Positions 20,834-32,202 of a stretch of 64,000 bases of DNA are shown one piece after another (the first letter of the stretch is position 1; each line of letters opens with the position of its first letter). Under the pieces are notes generated by a model. The model ran no database searches and was not told the origin of the DNA. It saw only the letters and a program-made list of their open reading frames with translations. Both the position numbers and the translations under genes were made by a program. The DNA is from Zasmidium citrigriseum (lineage: Eukaryota > Ascomycota > Dothideomycetes > Mycosphaerellales > Mycosphaerellaceae), in assembly GCA_002786025.1 (NCBI GenBank), contig NHNW01000031.1, positions 372,001-436,000 on the forward strand, written 5' to 3'.

Positions 20834-22810
20834 TTAGGCCCTCACCGCTTGGTAGCCAGCACCGCTACCCTGACGGCTCATAGTAGGACGTTCGCCGTTG
20901 CCTCGTTTGTAACTGTAGCTTCCGGTTTGATATTTGATGTCCTCTGGGCGGATGCCGCGTCCATAGCGAACAGGTTCCTCAGGCGGTGAGTAAGGTCCAT
21001 ACTTCTGGCGGGGAGAGCCTGAAGGCGGTCGCATCTCACCATAAAGGTACTGCCCATCTCGTGGACTCGTGCCACGGCCACTGTTGGGACGAGCACGATC
21101 ATAAGCCTCGACACCCTGACCAGGCCCACCGTACACGTAGCTGGTGGTGCGCGTGTTGAGTGGCGGTGGCTGAGGTGAAGTTTGATATCTTGCAGAGGCG
21201 TTACGAGCTTTCTCCCGAGTCTCACCAGACTCCCGGGGTTCGCGGACGTCCTTGACCGGCGATGGACTTCGGGTGACCTTACGAGCAAAGGTTGGCCGGC
21301 TACTGCGACCCTGTTCTCGCTCACGCTCACGTGGTTCGCGGACTTCAGTCTTGTAACCGTCAGGCGTAGGATACTCCATGTCGTCCGCGTACTGCCTGCC
21401 ATAGCTGAACTTAGTCGAGTTGGGGTTGGCTGTGGTAGGTCCATCGGGAGTCGTGGCGGGTGTCGCGAGACCTTCGTTGAACTCGGTTTGCCTCAATCCG
21501 GAACCCTTCGTAGGAGCGGTGTTCTCACGTCTCAAACCACCATATGGCATCGTTTCAGCTCGCTTGACTTGTGGGATTTCGCGAACAGGCTCTGCGTCTG
21601 TCTGGAGAGATTGCGAGCGCTGCTTCTCCTGGGGGATGTGGATGTCAGCGGGTGAAGACCTCGTCTGGTTCAACGTTGGTGGCCTGCGTGGCTCGTCGAC
21701 CTTCTCGGCACTTGATCTTCGCTCAGGTTCCCGGGTGCTCTTCCGCGAGGATTCGGTGTCGCGGCCGGTGGTCTTTGGCCTTTCGGATCCACGTCGAACA
21801 GCAGCTGGCCGCCCATCACTACGCCTCACATACTCATATTTGTCTTTTGACGAGCCCATTCGCTGTGGCGAGGGACGACGTTCCGAGTCTGGCCGTGGTC
21901 GCGTGCGTGATGATCGAATGTAGTCCTGGGCCTGAGCGCTGGCGGCAAACATCTTGCGCGCACGCTCGTCGGCATACGCCCCTTCGTCTGCCTCATGCTG
22001 TTGTCTGTAGGCCTTCTCGTAGTACTCCTTTGCCGCTCTTCGCTCATCTTCTTTGGCCCTCCTTGCTTCGTCTTCCTCGCGCATCTTTCGTTGCCATCTC
22101 GCCACCTCGTCCGAATCGCTTTCTGAGCCGTCTCCAGCATATGAGGCATACTTTCGGTCACGATCTCTCCTAGTATCACGCTCTGTCTTTCTAGTCTTGT
22201 CTTTTCTTCGTTCTCGCTCGCTTTCCTTGGCTTCCTTCGCGGCGCGAGACGATTTGTCTCTCGAATCATGCGTCGGTTTCCTCGAAGATCGCTCGTACTC
22301 GGGCTCTTTTCGTGCGGTGGCGCGTGGCGGCTGGTCAAAGTAATCTGCCTTGGCATATGGTGGTCGGCGTTCCTCGGTCTGATACTGCGGCGCCGCTCGT
22401 TCTGAGCCGCGGCTAGTATAACTTGGTCTTGATTCTTGGGAGGCCTTGTACGGTGAAGAGGCGGTCTTGCTGTCGGCCGTACGTCCACCGCGACTCTCCA
22501 TAGCCTCCCGCCTCAACTCGGCCAACTTGACCGCCGCATCGTATCGTCCTCGCCGGGTTTCATCGGAGAGGATCTCGTAGGCACCAGCGATGGCTGAGAA
22601 GAGCGTCGAGGCCTCTTCCTTGGCTTTGGGATCAGAGACCTTGTCGGGGTGATGTCCAGAAGGATGTCAGTACGAATTCTCTGAGCGATATTGGTGTTGC
22701 GCGACTTACTTGAGGGCGAGTTGGCGGTACTTCTTCTTGATGTCGACCGCGGAGCAGTCCTTTGGCAGCCCTAGGGCGGCATATGGGTCCGCTGGTAAAG
22801 GTGACTCCAT
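20834..22810 (-). CDS. J-domain protein with a long charged tail; anomalous intron acceptor
   Basis: Exon 1 (22710-22810) encodes MESPLPADPYAALGLPKDC and YRQLALK. The second exon supplies HHPDK, then YEILSDETRRGRYD, and a long tail. Together they form a complete J-domain with the HPD tripeptide that stimulates Hsp70. To keep frame, exon 2 must start at 22655, but the bases just before it are GG, not AG. The 54-bp intron is otherwise normal (GTAAGT, branch TACTGAC). With that junction the protein is about 640 residues; the tail is Arg/Glu/Ser-rich and disordered, with repeated REPRERERE-like charge runs. No canonical AG in the interval restores frame. Models may therefore start wrongly at an internal ATG. 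Confidence 0.7.
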
Positions 22811-24370
22811 CTTGACCGGTCAGCAGACCGGAGCGGTAAGGATGGCGCAATAGTCAGAGGGCGCCGTGGTGAGGGTGAGGTTGTGGTTGTGGGTATCGGG
22901 CGGCGACAACCAGGTCAGCCTCATCCATATATCGGAAGAGAGTCTGCAGACGCTGCGCCTCTCTCGGAGCAGAAGTCGAGAGATCGTCAGGTTCGCATAG
23001 GAGGCAAGTCGCTGCTGGGCGAGTGCAGAGGCAGACCCTGTGCTAGGGATCCCGACCCAAGACACTACGTAATCCGGGCGCTGGTGGAACAGGCTCGCGC
23101 GGACGGCGGCGGCGGCGGTCTGTGGGTGGTCTGTGGGTGTAATCGCCGTGTGTACTGCACGGCGCGGCACTGCACTGGAATGTCGCTGGAATATTCGAGG
23201 CTCTCAGAGCGAGTGCACAGCAGCAGAGTACGAGCGCTGGGCGGTGTCGGACAAGCCGTGCAGGCAGGAGATGGGCAGCAAGGACCTCCTGGAGAAGAGT
23301 GATGAGCAGCAGGCGAAGAAGTCGTGGCGAAAGCAAGAAAAGCCGCAATCAAAAATTTGCTGGTCCTCCCACGCAAACGCTCTCTTCACGAACTCGCTTT
23401 TTCGTGGCCACGACCACCTGATGAATTCGCCCACGTCGACGACTGCGCAGCAACACCCGCCCGCGGGCGCTGCTGCCAAAGTGTGCGTTATGCACCTAAC
23501 GGCCTCACAAACGAAACTACTGCACATAACCCACCGCCCATTGGCCCTCACCGCGGCTTTCCATCCAATTCGTTTTGCTCCAGCCAACGACCTTCAAGCA
23601 ACATGGGCCCAACGACTGATTCAGGCTGGTTAATAAAGTCAGCCCGCAACAGATTCAGGATTGCTGTCGACGGCCAAAAGCCGTGAGCGGCTGACGAGCG
23701 AATAATAGACGCCTGCGACCGCACAGTCACACGCATATGCCATGCTCACATCCTAGGCAACACAGCAGCAGCAGCAATCAGCGACCACTCCTCGCCTTCC
23801 AGAAGCCATGGGACAAGGGCGGATTATCTTCGCTTGACCGCCCGACGGCAAGCTCTCAGCGCCTGTCGTTTCACCTTGCTCCCCAAAGGCCATGTGATCT
23901 GACGACCTGAATCAAGACACTCGCCGTCAAGTCAATCAATTGCCAGGCATCCAAAGGCATCAACAGGTGCTTGCCGTGCGGGGCTCTTCGCGAGAGCAAT
24001 TGGGCATCTGCTTGTCTGCCCACCACAACTCCACCAACCCACGCGCTGGTCATCTGCAATGCTTTGTTGTACGTACATGCGAGCCGCTGCTCCTTCGTGG
24101 TTCGTGGTTGTTGGCTGCACATGATGTCGTCAAGTGCAACAACACATCGGCCATTATGGATCCTCTTGCCCAGCCTTGGAGGCTCTTCGGCAGCACGTTA
24201 CGCAGAGATGTGCACACACTTTCCAGATTCGTGGCTGATGTTCTACAGATTTACACCGAAAGACCTGATCTGTGCAATGTCCGCATACGCTTTCCATGCA
24301 GGAAAAACCACCGTCGGCGTTCCTCTTCAACCAGATCGTGGATCTCGTAATGATGCATCCACGCTAAACC
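22811..24370. other. Gene-free intergenic region (1.56 kb)
   Basis: Promoter side of the J-protein gene and 3' flank of the phosphoesterase gene. Open frames up to 166 codons exist on both strands but none has recognisable composition, domains or splice-linked partners. A GGCGGCGGCGGC-type GC run sits near 23100. Confidence 0.5.
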
Positions 24371-25385
24371 TCATTCTTCTGAAGATGCTTCCGCGATTCC
24401 GTTCGCTGGCGCATCTCGAAGTGGAAACTCGACGTCGACGACAATCGGCTTGTTGAACGCTTTCGACCTGCCACGACCGTATGACACAGCCATGACACTC
24501 GCATTAACAAGCGCAGTCTGCTCTCCCGAGCGCAAGGCGTGTCCCTTCCGGCTTAGGTCGAAGAGGCTCTGTTTCTTAGTGTTCAACCCAGGATCCTCCC
24601 ACGTCATCACCGTTGCGGGACTGTCATTGTTGTGTTCGACGATGATTGCTCCCCTTCCTTCATGGCAGTGCCCAAAGATATGCAACACAGGCTTACATCT
24701 CGACAAAGCAGACGTCAATGCCGAACACCCGCCTTCTTCCCAATGCCTCGAAGCATCCAAATATCCTCGAGGCGGTGTATGGCTGACCAATACATCGATG
24801 TCCTCCGGCACCGCCTCCCAGATGGAACTCGCAGCGCGCTCTTCATATTGAAACGCCCAATTCTGCTTTCCTCGATCCGGCGAGTATGGCGACCCGAAAA
24901 CTCGCAAATACGTGCCCTTTTCAGGCAGATGTATCACTGCGCTCGCATGCTGCAAGTAGACGGCATCTGGAATAGCACGCACGAGGTTCCTGCAGGCCTC
25001 GACGTCTGCAGGTAGCACGCTCCAGCCACTCCTGTGCTTCAATGCGTAATCGGGATCTAAAGATAAGTCATGGTTCCCTAAGCACGTTCTTCGAGTTAGA
25101 AATCTGGAATTGTGCGAGATTTGAATCGGAGTGTGTACCTGCGACGATGACCTTTGCCTGAAAGTCGGCTTTGGAGATCCAATCGACCGCTTTCTTGACT
25201 TCTGGGAGGCTGCCTTGGTTTGTGAGATCGCCGGCGTGGATTAGAACGTCGCCCTTTGGAAGCGTATAGCCTTCTCCTGGAGAGTGATTGTGCTGTAGGA
25301 CTTGTGAGCTACAGGAACGATTGATGGCATCTCAGCGGCCTACAGTATCTGATATGCAAACGATTCTGATTTTGGTTGTCGACAT
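24371..25385 (-). CDS. Calcineurin-like metallophosphoesterase
   Basis: Exons 25344-25385, 25139-25292 and 24371-25077 give 300 residues; introns are 51 and 61 bp. The five metal-binding blocks are in order: D13-T-H15 (split by intron 1), GDLTNQG (Asp36), GNHD (66-69, split by intron 2), LVSHTPP and GHCHEG. The short N-terminus (MSTTKIRIVCISDT) and compact length match the fungal/animal MPPED-like branch of binuclear phosphoesterases rather than PP2B itself. The physiological substrate cannot be inferred; cyclic nucleotides and phosphodiesters are used by relatives. A first exon of only 14 codons explains why simple frame searches miss the start. Confidence 0.87.
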
Positions 25386-25926
25386 AGATTTTTGGAAGGT
25401 GTGATCGGAATGCTAGTACTAAGCAGTTTGATGCCGATTGTTTCCGCTCGCTCGTAATAGAGGCGATCGAAATGTAGTTGATGCGGTTCGGGTAATGATG
25501 AGTCAAAGAGGTGGTTTCGATCTGACAAAGTCACATGCTCTGGGCTTAGCGGCAAGGGGCCGGTCCTTCCTCAACTTCACTTCATATAGACGCTCTCTTT
25601 ACTTTCTACGGACGCCTACTTTACTTTATGCGGACGCTTGAAAGTTGCTTTACTTCAGTCGGACGGCTTTCCTCACTTCAACTGGGATAGATTCCGACAT
25701 GGCGTCGAGCTCTCCCTTCTAAAGTTGGATAGATCTCTGGCCCGATGACATCGTTCGAAGCCAGGAGAAACAATGTTGTGTTCTCTTGAGCCGGACAAGT
25801 GAGCTCTGTCGATTGAGCCCCTGGCAAGCTGAAAGGGTGCCTGCCAGTATCGTTCCGATCTCATCTCATGCTTCTTATGTTTCCTCCCCGCTGAAGGCCA
25901 TCAACATCGGGCCTCGCTGTTCATGC
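25386..25926. other. Intergenic with short tandem array
   Basis: Between the phosphoesterase start and the amidase stop, both on the minus strand. It holds the degenerate 22-29 bp array described separately; no gene seen. Confidence 0.4.
25579..25688. repeat. Degenerate tandem array, 22-29 bp units
   Basis: Units begin ACTT at 25579 (22 bp), 25601 (22 bp), 25623 (29 bp) and 25652 (23 bp), with a partial unit at 25675. Units 2-4 share a CGGACG core and end in a pyrimidine stretch. Confidence 0.65.
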
Positions 25927-27675
25927 CTAGGAGCTTGCTCGACCGCGGACGATGACCGGATGTACCTGCGCCGCCATCGCCAAGAGTTGCTCGTCTTCGA
26001 ATCTGCGCCCCACCAATTGCACGCTCAGGGGAAGGCCATGGTATGCGTCCGCATTGTACTGAGGCGACGTACGGTGACTGGCCGAGTCGTCTGGATCCTC
26101 ACGGTCGACATCTCTATCCACAAACTCCCCCAAAGGCAGCGTAATCGCCGGCCAATCAATGGTATTGAAGAGTGACGTAAAACTCAACTCCTGAAACTCA
26201 TCAAACGGAACCGCCGTATGTGCAGCATTCGGCAAAATCAAAACATCAATCTCAGTCGTCTGCCACTCCTGGATCATCATCATGATGTACCACACAATCT
26301 TGGCATTGCAGCGGTGCAGGTGCTCAAGTGAAAAAGGTGGGCAGTCTTCAGGTGGTGTGATCAAGCCCGTACGCTTGACGGACTCCATCAACGGTTCGTT
26401 TTTGAGGAGTTCGCGAAGTGATGACAGGTCTTGGATTTGGATCCATTGCTTTTGCAAGTCCCAGGCACCATTGATCGGCGGGCCTTCGAAGTCGATGGTG
26501 GTGAATCCGGCGTTCGTTAATCGTTCTCGTGTTAGATGGAGTGCTCGTCGGACTGGCGGGTGTAGGAGGTCTTTGGTTGGGTGGTTCCAGATGCCAACGC
26601 GAGGCCGTTTAGCAGCTGCTCCTGACCATGCGTGGGGATAGACGAAGGGGAAGCTCTTCCAGGGCTCGCTGTTAAAGTCTGCGTCAGTCGACTGATATAG
26701 AACAAAGTACTATGAGACTTACGCTGTAGCCACAAGACGACAAGCAAGCTGTACGTCCCGAATAGAGCGAGCAAAGAAGCCGGCCACAGCGACGGGACCG
26801 AGCATAGTCGATCCAAACACCCCTTGGCCCATAACATGTACACCATCAAGGGGAATACGATATCCACTGGGCTTGTATCCGATCACACCGTTCACAGCTG
26901 CTGGCATCCGAACCGAGCCCGCGCCATCGTTACCGATTCCAAAAGCAGAGCCGCCTAAAGCAGCCAGCACAGCCTCGCCGCCTGATGAACCCCCAGCTCC
27001 GAAATTTTTGTTGTAAGCATTGACAGTCCGTCCGAAAACGACAGACTCTGTGTCTGCCGTAAGCATGGTCTGCGGAACTGTTGTCTTGCCGATGATCACG
27101 GCGCCGAAACTCAGAAACATCTCCACGAGTGTACTGTTGGAGGGTGCAGGCTTGAAGCAAAGCTCGGTCAATCCGACGGACGAGTCGTAGCCCTTGACAT
27201 TGAAGGAGTCCTTGAACGTGACTGGAAGCCCGTGAAGAGGACCAACGGGCTTTCCGGTATCCTTGAATTGTTGATCGAGCCATTGTGCTCGTTTCTGTAA
27301 TGAAATCTGTCAGTACACACATTGATCCTAGAGGTGTGCTTCGCAACAGTCACTCACTAACGCATCCTCGAACATGACCTCAGATAGGCAGTTGGTCAAT
27401 TGATGCGCCACGACTGCTCGTTTGCAGAACGCCGTTACGACCCTCTCGCAACTCAGATGTCCAGACGCGAGCTGATCAACAAGGCTCACGGCGTCATGCT
27501 GAAGCGGATCGGTAAGGAGAAGGTCTTTATCGGATAGAAGACCACAGCTTCTGATGATCGTGATAGGGGGACCTTCGGAGACATCCTCGGGAAGCAACCA
27601 GTTCTTAGGGATTGCGTTTGCACGCTGCTCGCGCTTTCGATCGCGAATGGTTTCCCATGCCAGCGAAGAGGCCAT
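25927..27675 (-). CDS. Amidase-signature enzyme
   Basis: Exons 27358-27675, 26723-27294 and 25927-26668 give 543 residues; introns 63 and 54 bp. The amidase signature is complete: Lys134 in VTFKDSF, cis-Ser209 in GGSSGGE, and nucleophile Ser233 in NDGAGSVRMPA, with the 24-residue Ser-Ser spacing of the family. No signal peptide is evident, so the enzyme is probably cytosolic and hydrolyses a small amide (acetamide-, general- or fatty-acid-amide type; substrate unknown). It shares a 424-bp divergent promoter with a cytochrome P450 that is itself followed by a Zn2Cys6 regulator. This arrangement suggests shared induction in a nutrient-scavenging or detoxification route. Confidence 0.9.
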
Positions 27676-28099
27676 CGATCCAGTGTTTCCAGATGAGGGT
27701 GCAGGTCAGACTGGTAGCGGAACACATATGGGGGTAGGTGCTGAGCATATTTGTAGCCCCTTCCTGGAGCTTGCGATGGTTCAAATGCAATTTACAGACC
27801 ATTTTCCAAAGCTGGAAATCTTATTGGGCCTTTCGAAGAGCCGACTCTTGCCTTGTGTCTAGAAAGATGACGGTTTGCCCTAGACATCAGACTATAGGCC
27901 ATAGCAACAGGGATATTCCGTTTCCGCTTCCGTTTCCGGTTCCACGCCTACTCGGCCGTACTTCTTCGAGCTGCCCGAGGGTTACTAGGGCTTAACAACC
28001 GCGAAGATCATTGAATGTACACTGTATAAAAGTGTCAGCAATGCAGAACCAACGATCGCTTGCAATTCTCTCCACCAGACAAGAAGTTGAGTGACAACA
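27676..28099. promoter_or_regulatory. Bidirectional promoter of amidase and P450
   Basis: 424 bp between the two divergent start codons. It contains four direct TTCCG units at a 6-bp period (27916, 27922, 27928 and 27934), followed by TTCCA. CCG/CGG triplets are the half-sites of Zn2Cys6 regulators, one of which is encoded about 2.0 kb downstream. Confidence 0.6.
27916..27939. repeat. TTCCGN hexamer array
   Basis: Four uninterrupted TTCCGN units in the divergent promoter; possible operator for the neighbouring Zn2Cys6 protein (inference). Confidence 0.7.
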
Positions 28100-29831
28100 A
28101 TGTTCTCGTTCTCAGGATCGCGTCTCGCTGCGGATGGCATATCGACGTACGGACTGATGTTTGGCCTCATACTCTTAGTCTTTATTCTGTCGATCTTGTA
28201 CTTCGATGCACAGAACAGCGAACTCTCTAACATTCCAGGCCCGACTTTGGCTCGATATACCAGAATTTGGGCCTTGTTCAGCGCTCTGACTTGCCAGACG
28301 GAAGCAGAGAGATTGGCATGGCTGCAAAAGCTGAAGGCCAGATACGGAGACGTGGTGCGAACGGGCCCTCGATCGGTGTTGGTTCTGGATCCCATGGCAG
28401 TACCCGTGATATATGGCTTGCGTTCCAGGCTTGACAAGGTATGTTCTGTGCTCCCATCTCACTGCCAGGACGACTGTTGACGGCACCGCTTCGGTCAGGG
28501 CGATGCGTATATTCCTTTTCGACAGCCGGGAGTCACTACGAGTCTTCTCAGCATTCGAGACGAGAGAGTCCACTCCCAGTATCGAAAGCTGGTATCTGGA
28601 GCTTATTCCATGTCCTCGTTGAAAGGATATGAGCCCTACATTGACGATATGATCGGTCGTTTGGTCGAAGCGTGTGATGATTCGGCACGTTCGCAAACTC
28701 CCATGAATCTTGGCATGTGGTGCACTTACTGTACGTATCCCGCCCTTGACTATCTCTTGTCAACAGCGCATCACTGATTGCGTGCCAGATTGCTATGACG
28801 TCGTATCGAAAGTGACATTAGGTGTTCCACTTGGATTCCTGAACGGTGTCGATGTGTTCGGCCTGTGTCGACAGGTCGAGAAATTCGGAGTCTACACGAG
28901 CATCGTATCGCAGATGCCCTGGCTGCATCGGATCTTCAAAGACAATCCACTGATGAGGACTACGAGACCGTCGCCATTCTTGAAAGTGGTCAGAAAAACG
29001 GTCCAAGAACGTTTGACTTCATACGAAGTCTCGAGCAAGGAGCGGCCGGATCTTCTGTCGCACTTTGCGGCTACGTCGCATGCCCAGCCTCAGATGATGG
29101 ATACAAAGCAAGTAGCCATTACTGCATCGGGGAATCTGATTGCAGGAGCTTTGAGCCCGAGTAAGACTCTCTATTGCTTGTGTCGCTTCCTCGTCATGCA
29201 GCCAGAGGCACAGGAGAAGCTGTGGAGAGAGCTTACCAACGCGAACTGCACACATCCCGTTAGATTCGATCAACTCAGACTCCTCCCATATCTGGAAGGG
29301 GTCGTCAAGGAGGCGCTTCGATTGCATCTCTCCACTTCCTTCGATCTTCAACGAGTAACTGGTCCTGTCGGGTTGGTCCTTCCAGATGGTACCGCTCTGC
29401 CTGCAGGAGTCAACGTGGGCTGTCCTGCAGCGAGCATCAATCGCGACAGTCGAGTCTTTGGAGATAATTCGCAGCTTTTCGACCCGGAGAGATGGATGAG
29501 AGGTGAGGGTGAAACCGAAGACGCATTTCAGCAGCGCAGAGCGCTCATGGAGCGCACCGACCTGTCGTTCGGACAGGGCTCTCGTTCCTGCATCGGGAAA
29601 AGCATCTTCCTCCTGGAGGCATACAAAGTGGTGGCTTCGCTGGTCTCGCTGTTCAAGGTATGTTTTGCAAGCGCGTTCCCGTGGACTTGCTACAGGCCGG
29701 CGCTGACAGACGACCAGTTTGAACGAGTCCGATACGGCTCCAGCTCGGAAATCTGGGTGAAGGTGATTCAGCGGGAACGCGAGTCGGCAGGACTGAACGA
29801 CGAATTGATGAGATGTCCAGCGAAAGATTAA
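28100..29831 (+). CDS. Cytochrome P450 monooxygenase with atypical I-helix
   Basis: Exons 28100-28438, 28499-28730, 28789-29657 and 29718-29831 give 517 residues. An N-terminal membrane anchor (about residues 18-35) is followed by NIPGPTLARY. Landmarks are KEALR (ExxR, about residue 363), PERW, and the heme loop FGQGSRSCIG (about 450-459). The I-helix reads NLIAGALSPSKTL where most P450s have AGxDTT, so the acid-alcohol pair for dioxygen activation is missing. The last 60-bp intron is a multiple of three and open; removal gives ..LFKFERVRYG.., retention adds 20 residues after the heme loop. The ER membrane is the expected site. The fold resembles pisatin-demethylase-like fungal P450s, but the substrate is unknown. 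Confidence 0.9.
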
Positions 29832-30126
29832 GGGGTAAAGTTGGAAGATGGGAAGTGGCCTGGTAGAAGTGGGTTCGGGCCGCGCCTAGCTTACGGGCAC
29901 GTGCATTAGCTTAAAATGACCACGACTGCCGGTCTTTGAAACCGAGTACGACTTCATCGCTCTTCACGACATTTCTCACTCGTGGTCTGGGATACTGACT
30001 TCGCCTTCGAAGCAGCCACCGTCGACTGAGAAATGGCGATTCCAAGTCCAGTGTGTCAGCTCCTCACATATTGGCCGATGGAGTGAAGAGCAGACTGTTC
30101 TCACGTGTGGCCATACCGATGTGATC

Positions 30127-32202
30127 ATGGCAGATATCGCAAAGGCGCGTTATCCGCAAAGGCGACGCGGAAAGTACATCAAAGAGGCGTGGTGAGCGAT
30201 CATCACTTGCGGATGACGAAGTAAACGTGATGGACTGATACCATCTCAATCAGCCTGGAGTGCAAGCGAAGAAAGATCAAAGTGAGCAGACATATCGACG
30301 AGACTGAACGTATCTCACAGCCGCTAGTGCAATGGCGACCGACCTTGCCGGGGTTGCACTTCCAATGGAATCCGGGAATGCCGCTATGCGAATCAAGAGA
30401 CAAGGTACAGATGACGTTAAGATGGACTCACCCAGCGACTGATTCGGCTGTGAATTGGCAGGCCGCATGCCATACCCTCTGCAATTTCCGATTTGATGTT
30501 GTTGAGCTCCCAGAGCGATTGGGCCGAGTGGGGCGAAGACGACATGTTGAATCTACCGTCCGACGGCATTGATCCGTCCGCGCGCTTCGCCGAGACTGTA
30601 GGTGAATGCGGTTCACAGATTGCAGGGTCCTTTACCCTTATCGATCAGAGGATTACGACTCCAGAACAGCATGCAAGTCTTCCTCGAGAAGAGGCTCCTG
30701 GCGCCGCTCCCACCTCCTCTGACCTTCCCGGCCAAACTGGTCTGGGAACGACCACCAATCAGGTTCTGACTGAGGTTTCCACACCGGATGGCGTTTACGT
30801 GACATCTTTACTCTTCCCAGACCAGGAGCTGAACAATCTCCTCTTGCGCTGGTTCGATGAGTCAGAGTTCTTTTATCCCTTCATGGATAGAGCCGATTTC
30901 TATGACCGTCTTTCGGAGCTCTTCATTACGGATTGTATCTGCAGGAATGGCACGACTTCCATCCCGAAGACCGCACCGCATTTGGAACTCGCAGCTCTTA
31001 CATGTGCAATGGCAGCAGTCGCCAAGATCCTGGGTGGCGGCGCTCAACCTGACTCCCAACAAGACGATGAGGAATATTATTTGCAGTCATCGTTGGTCTG
31101 GTACACAGAGTGCCTCAGACTTCGCGATTGCGTGACTTCGTTTGACCGACAACCAAGTCTTGACGTTCTCCGACTTTACCTCGTGGAGGTCTTGTATTCA
31201 TCTATGCAAGACAAAGCTCGAGAAATGTCCAGGGCAATGGCACTAGCCGTGGAACAAGCCTACGCCCTTGGCCTTAACGACGACTTCGGGTGGAAGACAG
31301 ACGACTTCATAGAGAACGAATACCACCGTCTGATGTGGTGGACATTATACCACCTGGACCGTCGAGTGGCTCTCAAGACCGGACAACCTGTTCTCATCTA
31401 CGACCAGTCTTTCTCAGTCGATGACTTCACCCTGCAATCGAGAGACCTATACTTGAAGAGGTCGCACATGGAAATGGCTCAAAGCGAAATGGGCATCCTC
31501 GCTCTGAACTGGAAGTCTCCAGCCCCACTGACTCAGGAATGGTACGACTATGTCCACTTCGCACGCGACTGGGACCGCGTCGTAAGCAGCGCCTGGAACA
31601 GTGTCTTCAGTCCCCAAGCCAAACGCCTTCCGAGCGAGTCTGAACTCGACAAAGCAGACAGAGCTCTAGCTGAATTGCTCGACTCCTGCCCCGAGAGCCT
31701 TAGATGGAATTGCGAAAGTATGCCTACCTTTCTCCCTTCAGGAGCCACCGAAAGGTCCTATCGTCTACGGTTCATTACATTTGAGTCGATCATCTCGCTG
31801 CGACTACGTCTTCGTGTCAGCCGTCGCCGGCCCTTGCAAGCTGTTCCATCTTTACAGACGACAGAAGACATTGCCTGCCAAATCATAGACGCTGTGATCC
31901 TTTACCTGACCAAGAGAGAGCACGCCGGTCCCGGAACGATATACAGCAGCTTGGTGGTCCTCCAGGCTGTGAACTGGTTGGCGCCATTAATTTCTAGCGC
32001 AGCTTCACCGCCTTCAGAGTCTCCCAAGAAGCTCCTTGCTTCCGTGAAGGCAGCCAAAAGATGTATTGAGCATCAGCAATTCCGCGCAACCCACGGCATC
32101 GCATTTCAAATAGGGAATATCCTGGAACGTTGCACTGATGTACATGGCTCTGCGGATTTGTCTACAACTCGTACCAACGGGAGATGGATCGAACCTGTCT
32201 AG
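30127..32202 (+). CDS. Zn2Cys6 transcription factor
   Basis: Exons 30127-30191, 30254-30281, 30328-30404 and 30462-32202 give 636 residues. Three small 5' exons (65, 28 and 77 nt) assemble the complete binuclear cluster: C-LE-C-KRRKIK-C-NGDRP-C-RG-C-TSNGIRE-C, preceded by a basic KARYPQRRRGKY segment. A long Fungal_trans middle-homology region follows, with AMALAVEQAYALGLN and HRLMWWTLYHLDRRVAL. It is nuclear and should bind CGG/CCG triplets. It starts 295 bp after the P450 stop, so it is the natural candidate regulator of the adjacent amidase-P450 pair. The translation start was chosen because it opens directly into the cluster through spliced frames. Confidence 0.9.

Noticed and set aside
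23133..23633. 166-codon plus-strand frame
   Set aside because: Composition and lack of motifs suggest chance; overlapping frames of similar size occur in other phases.
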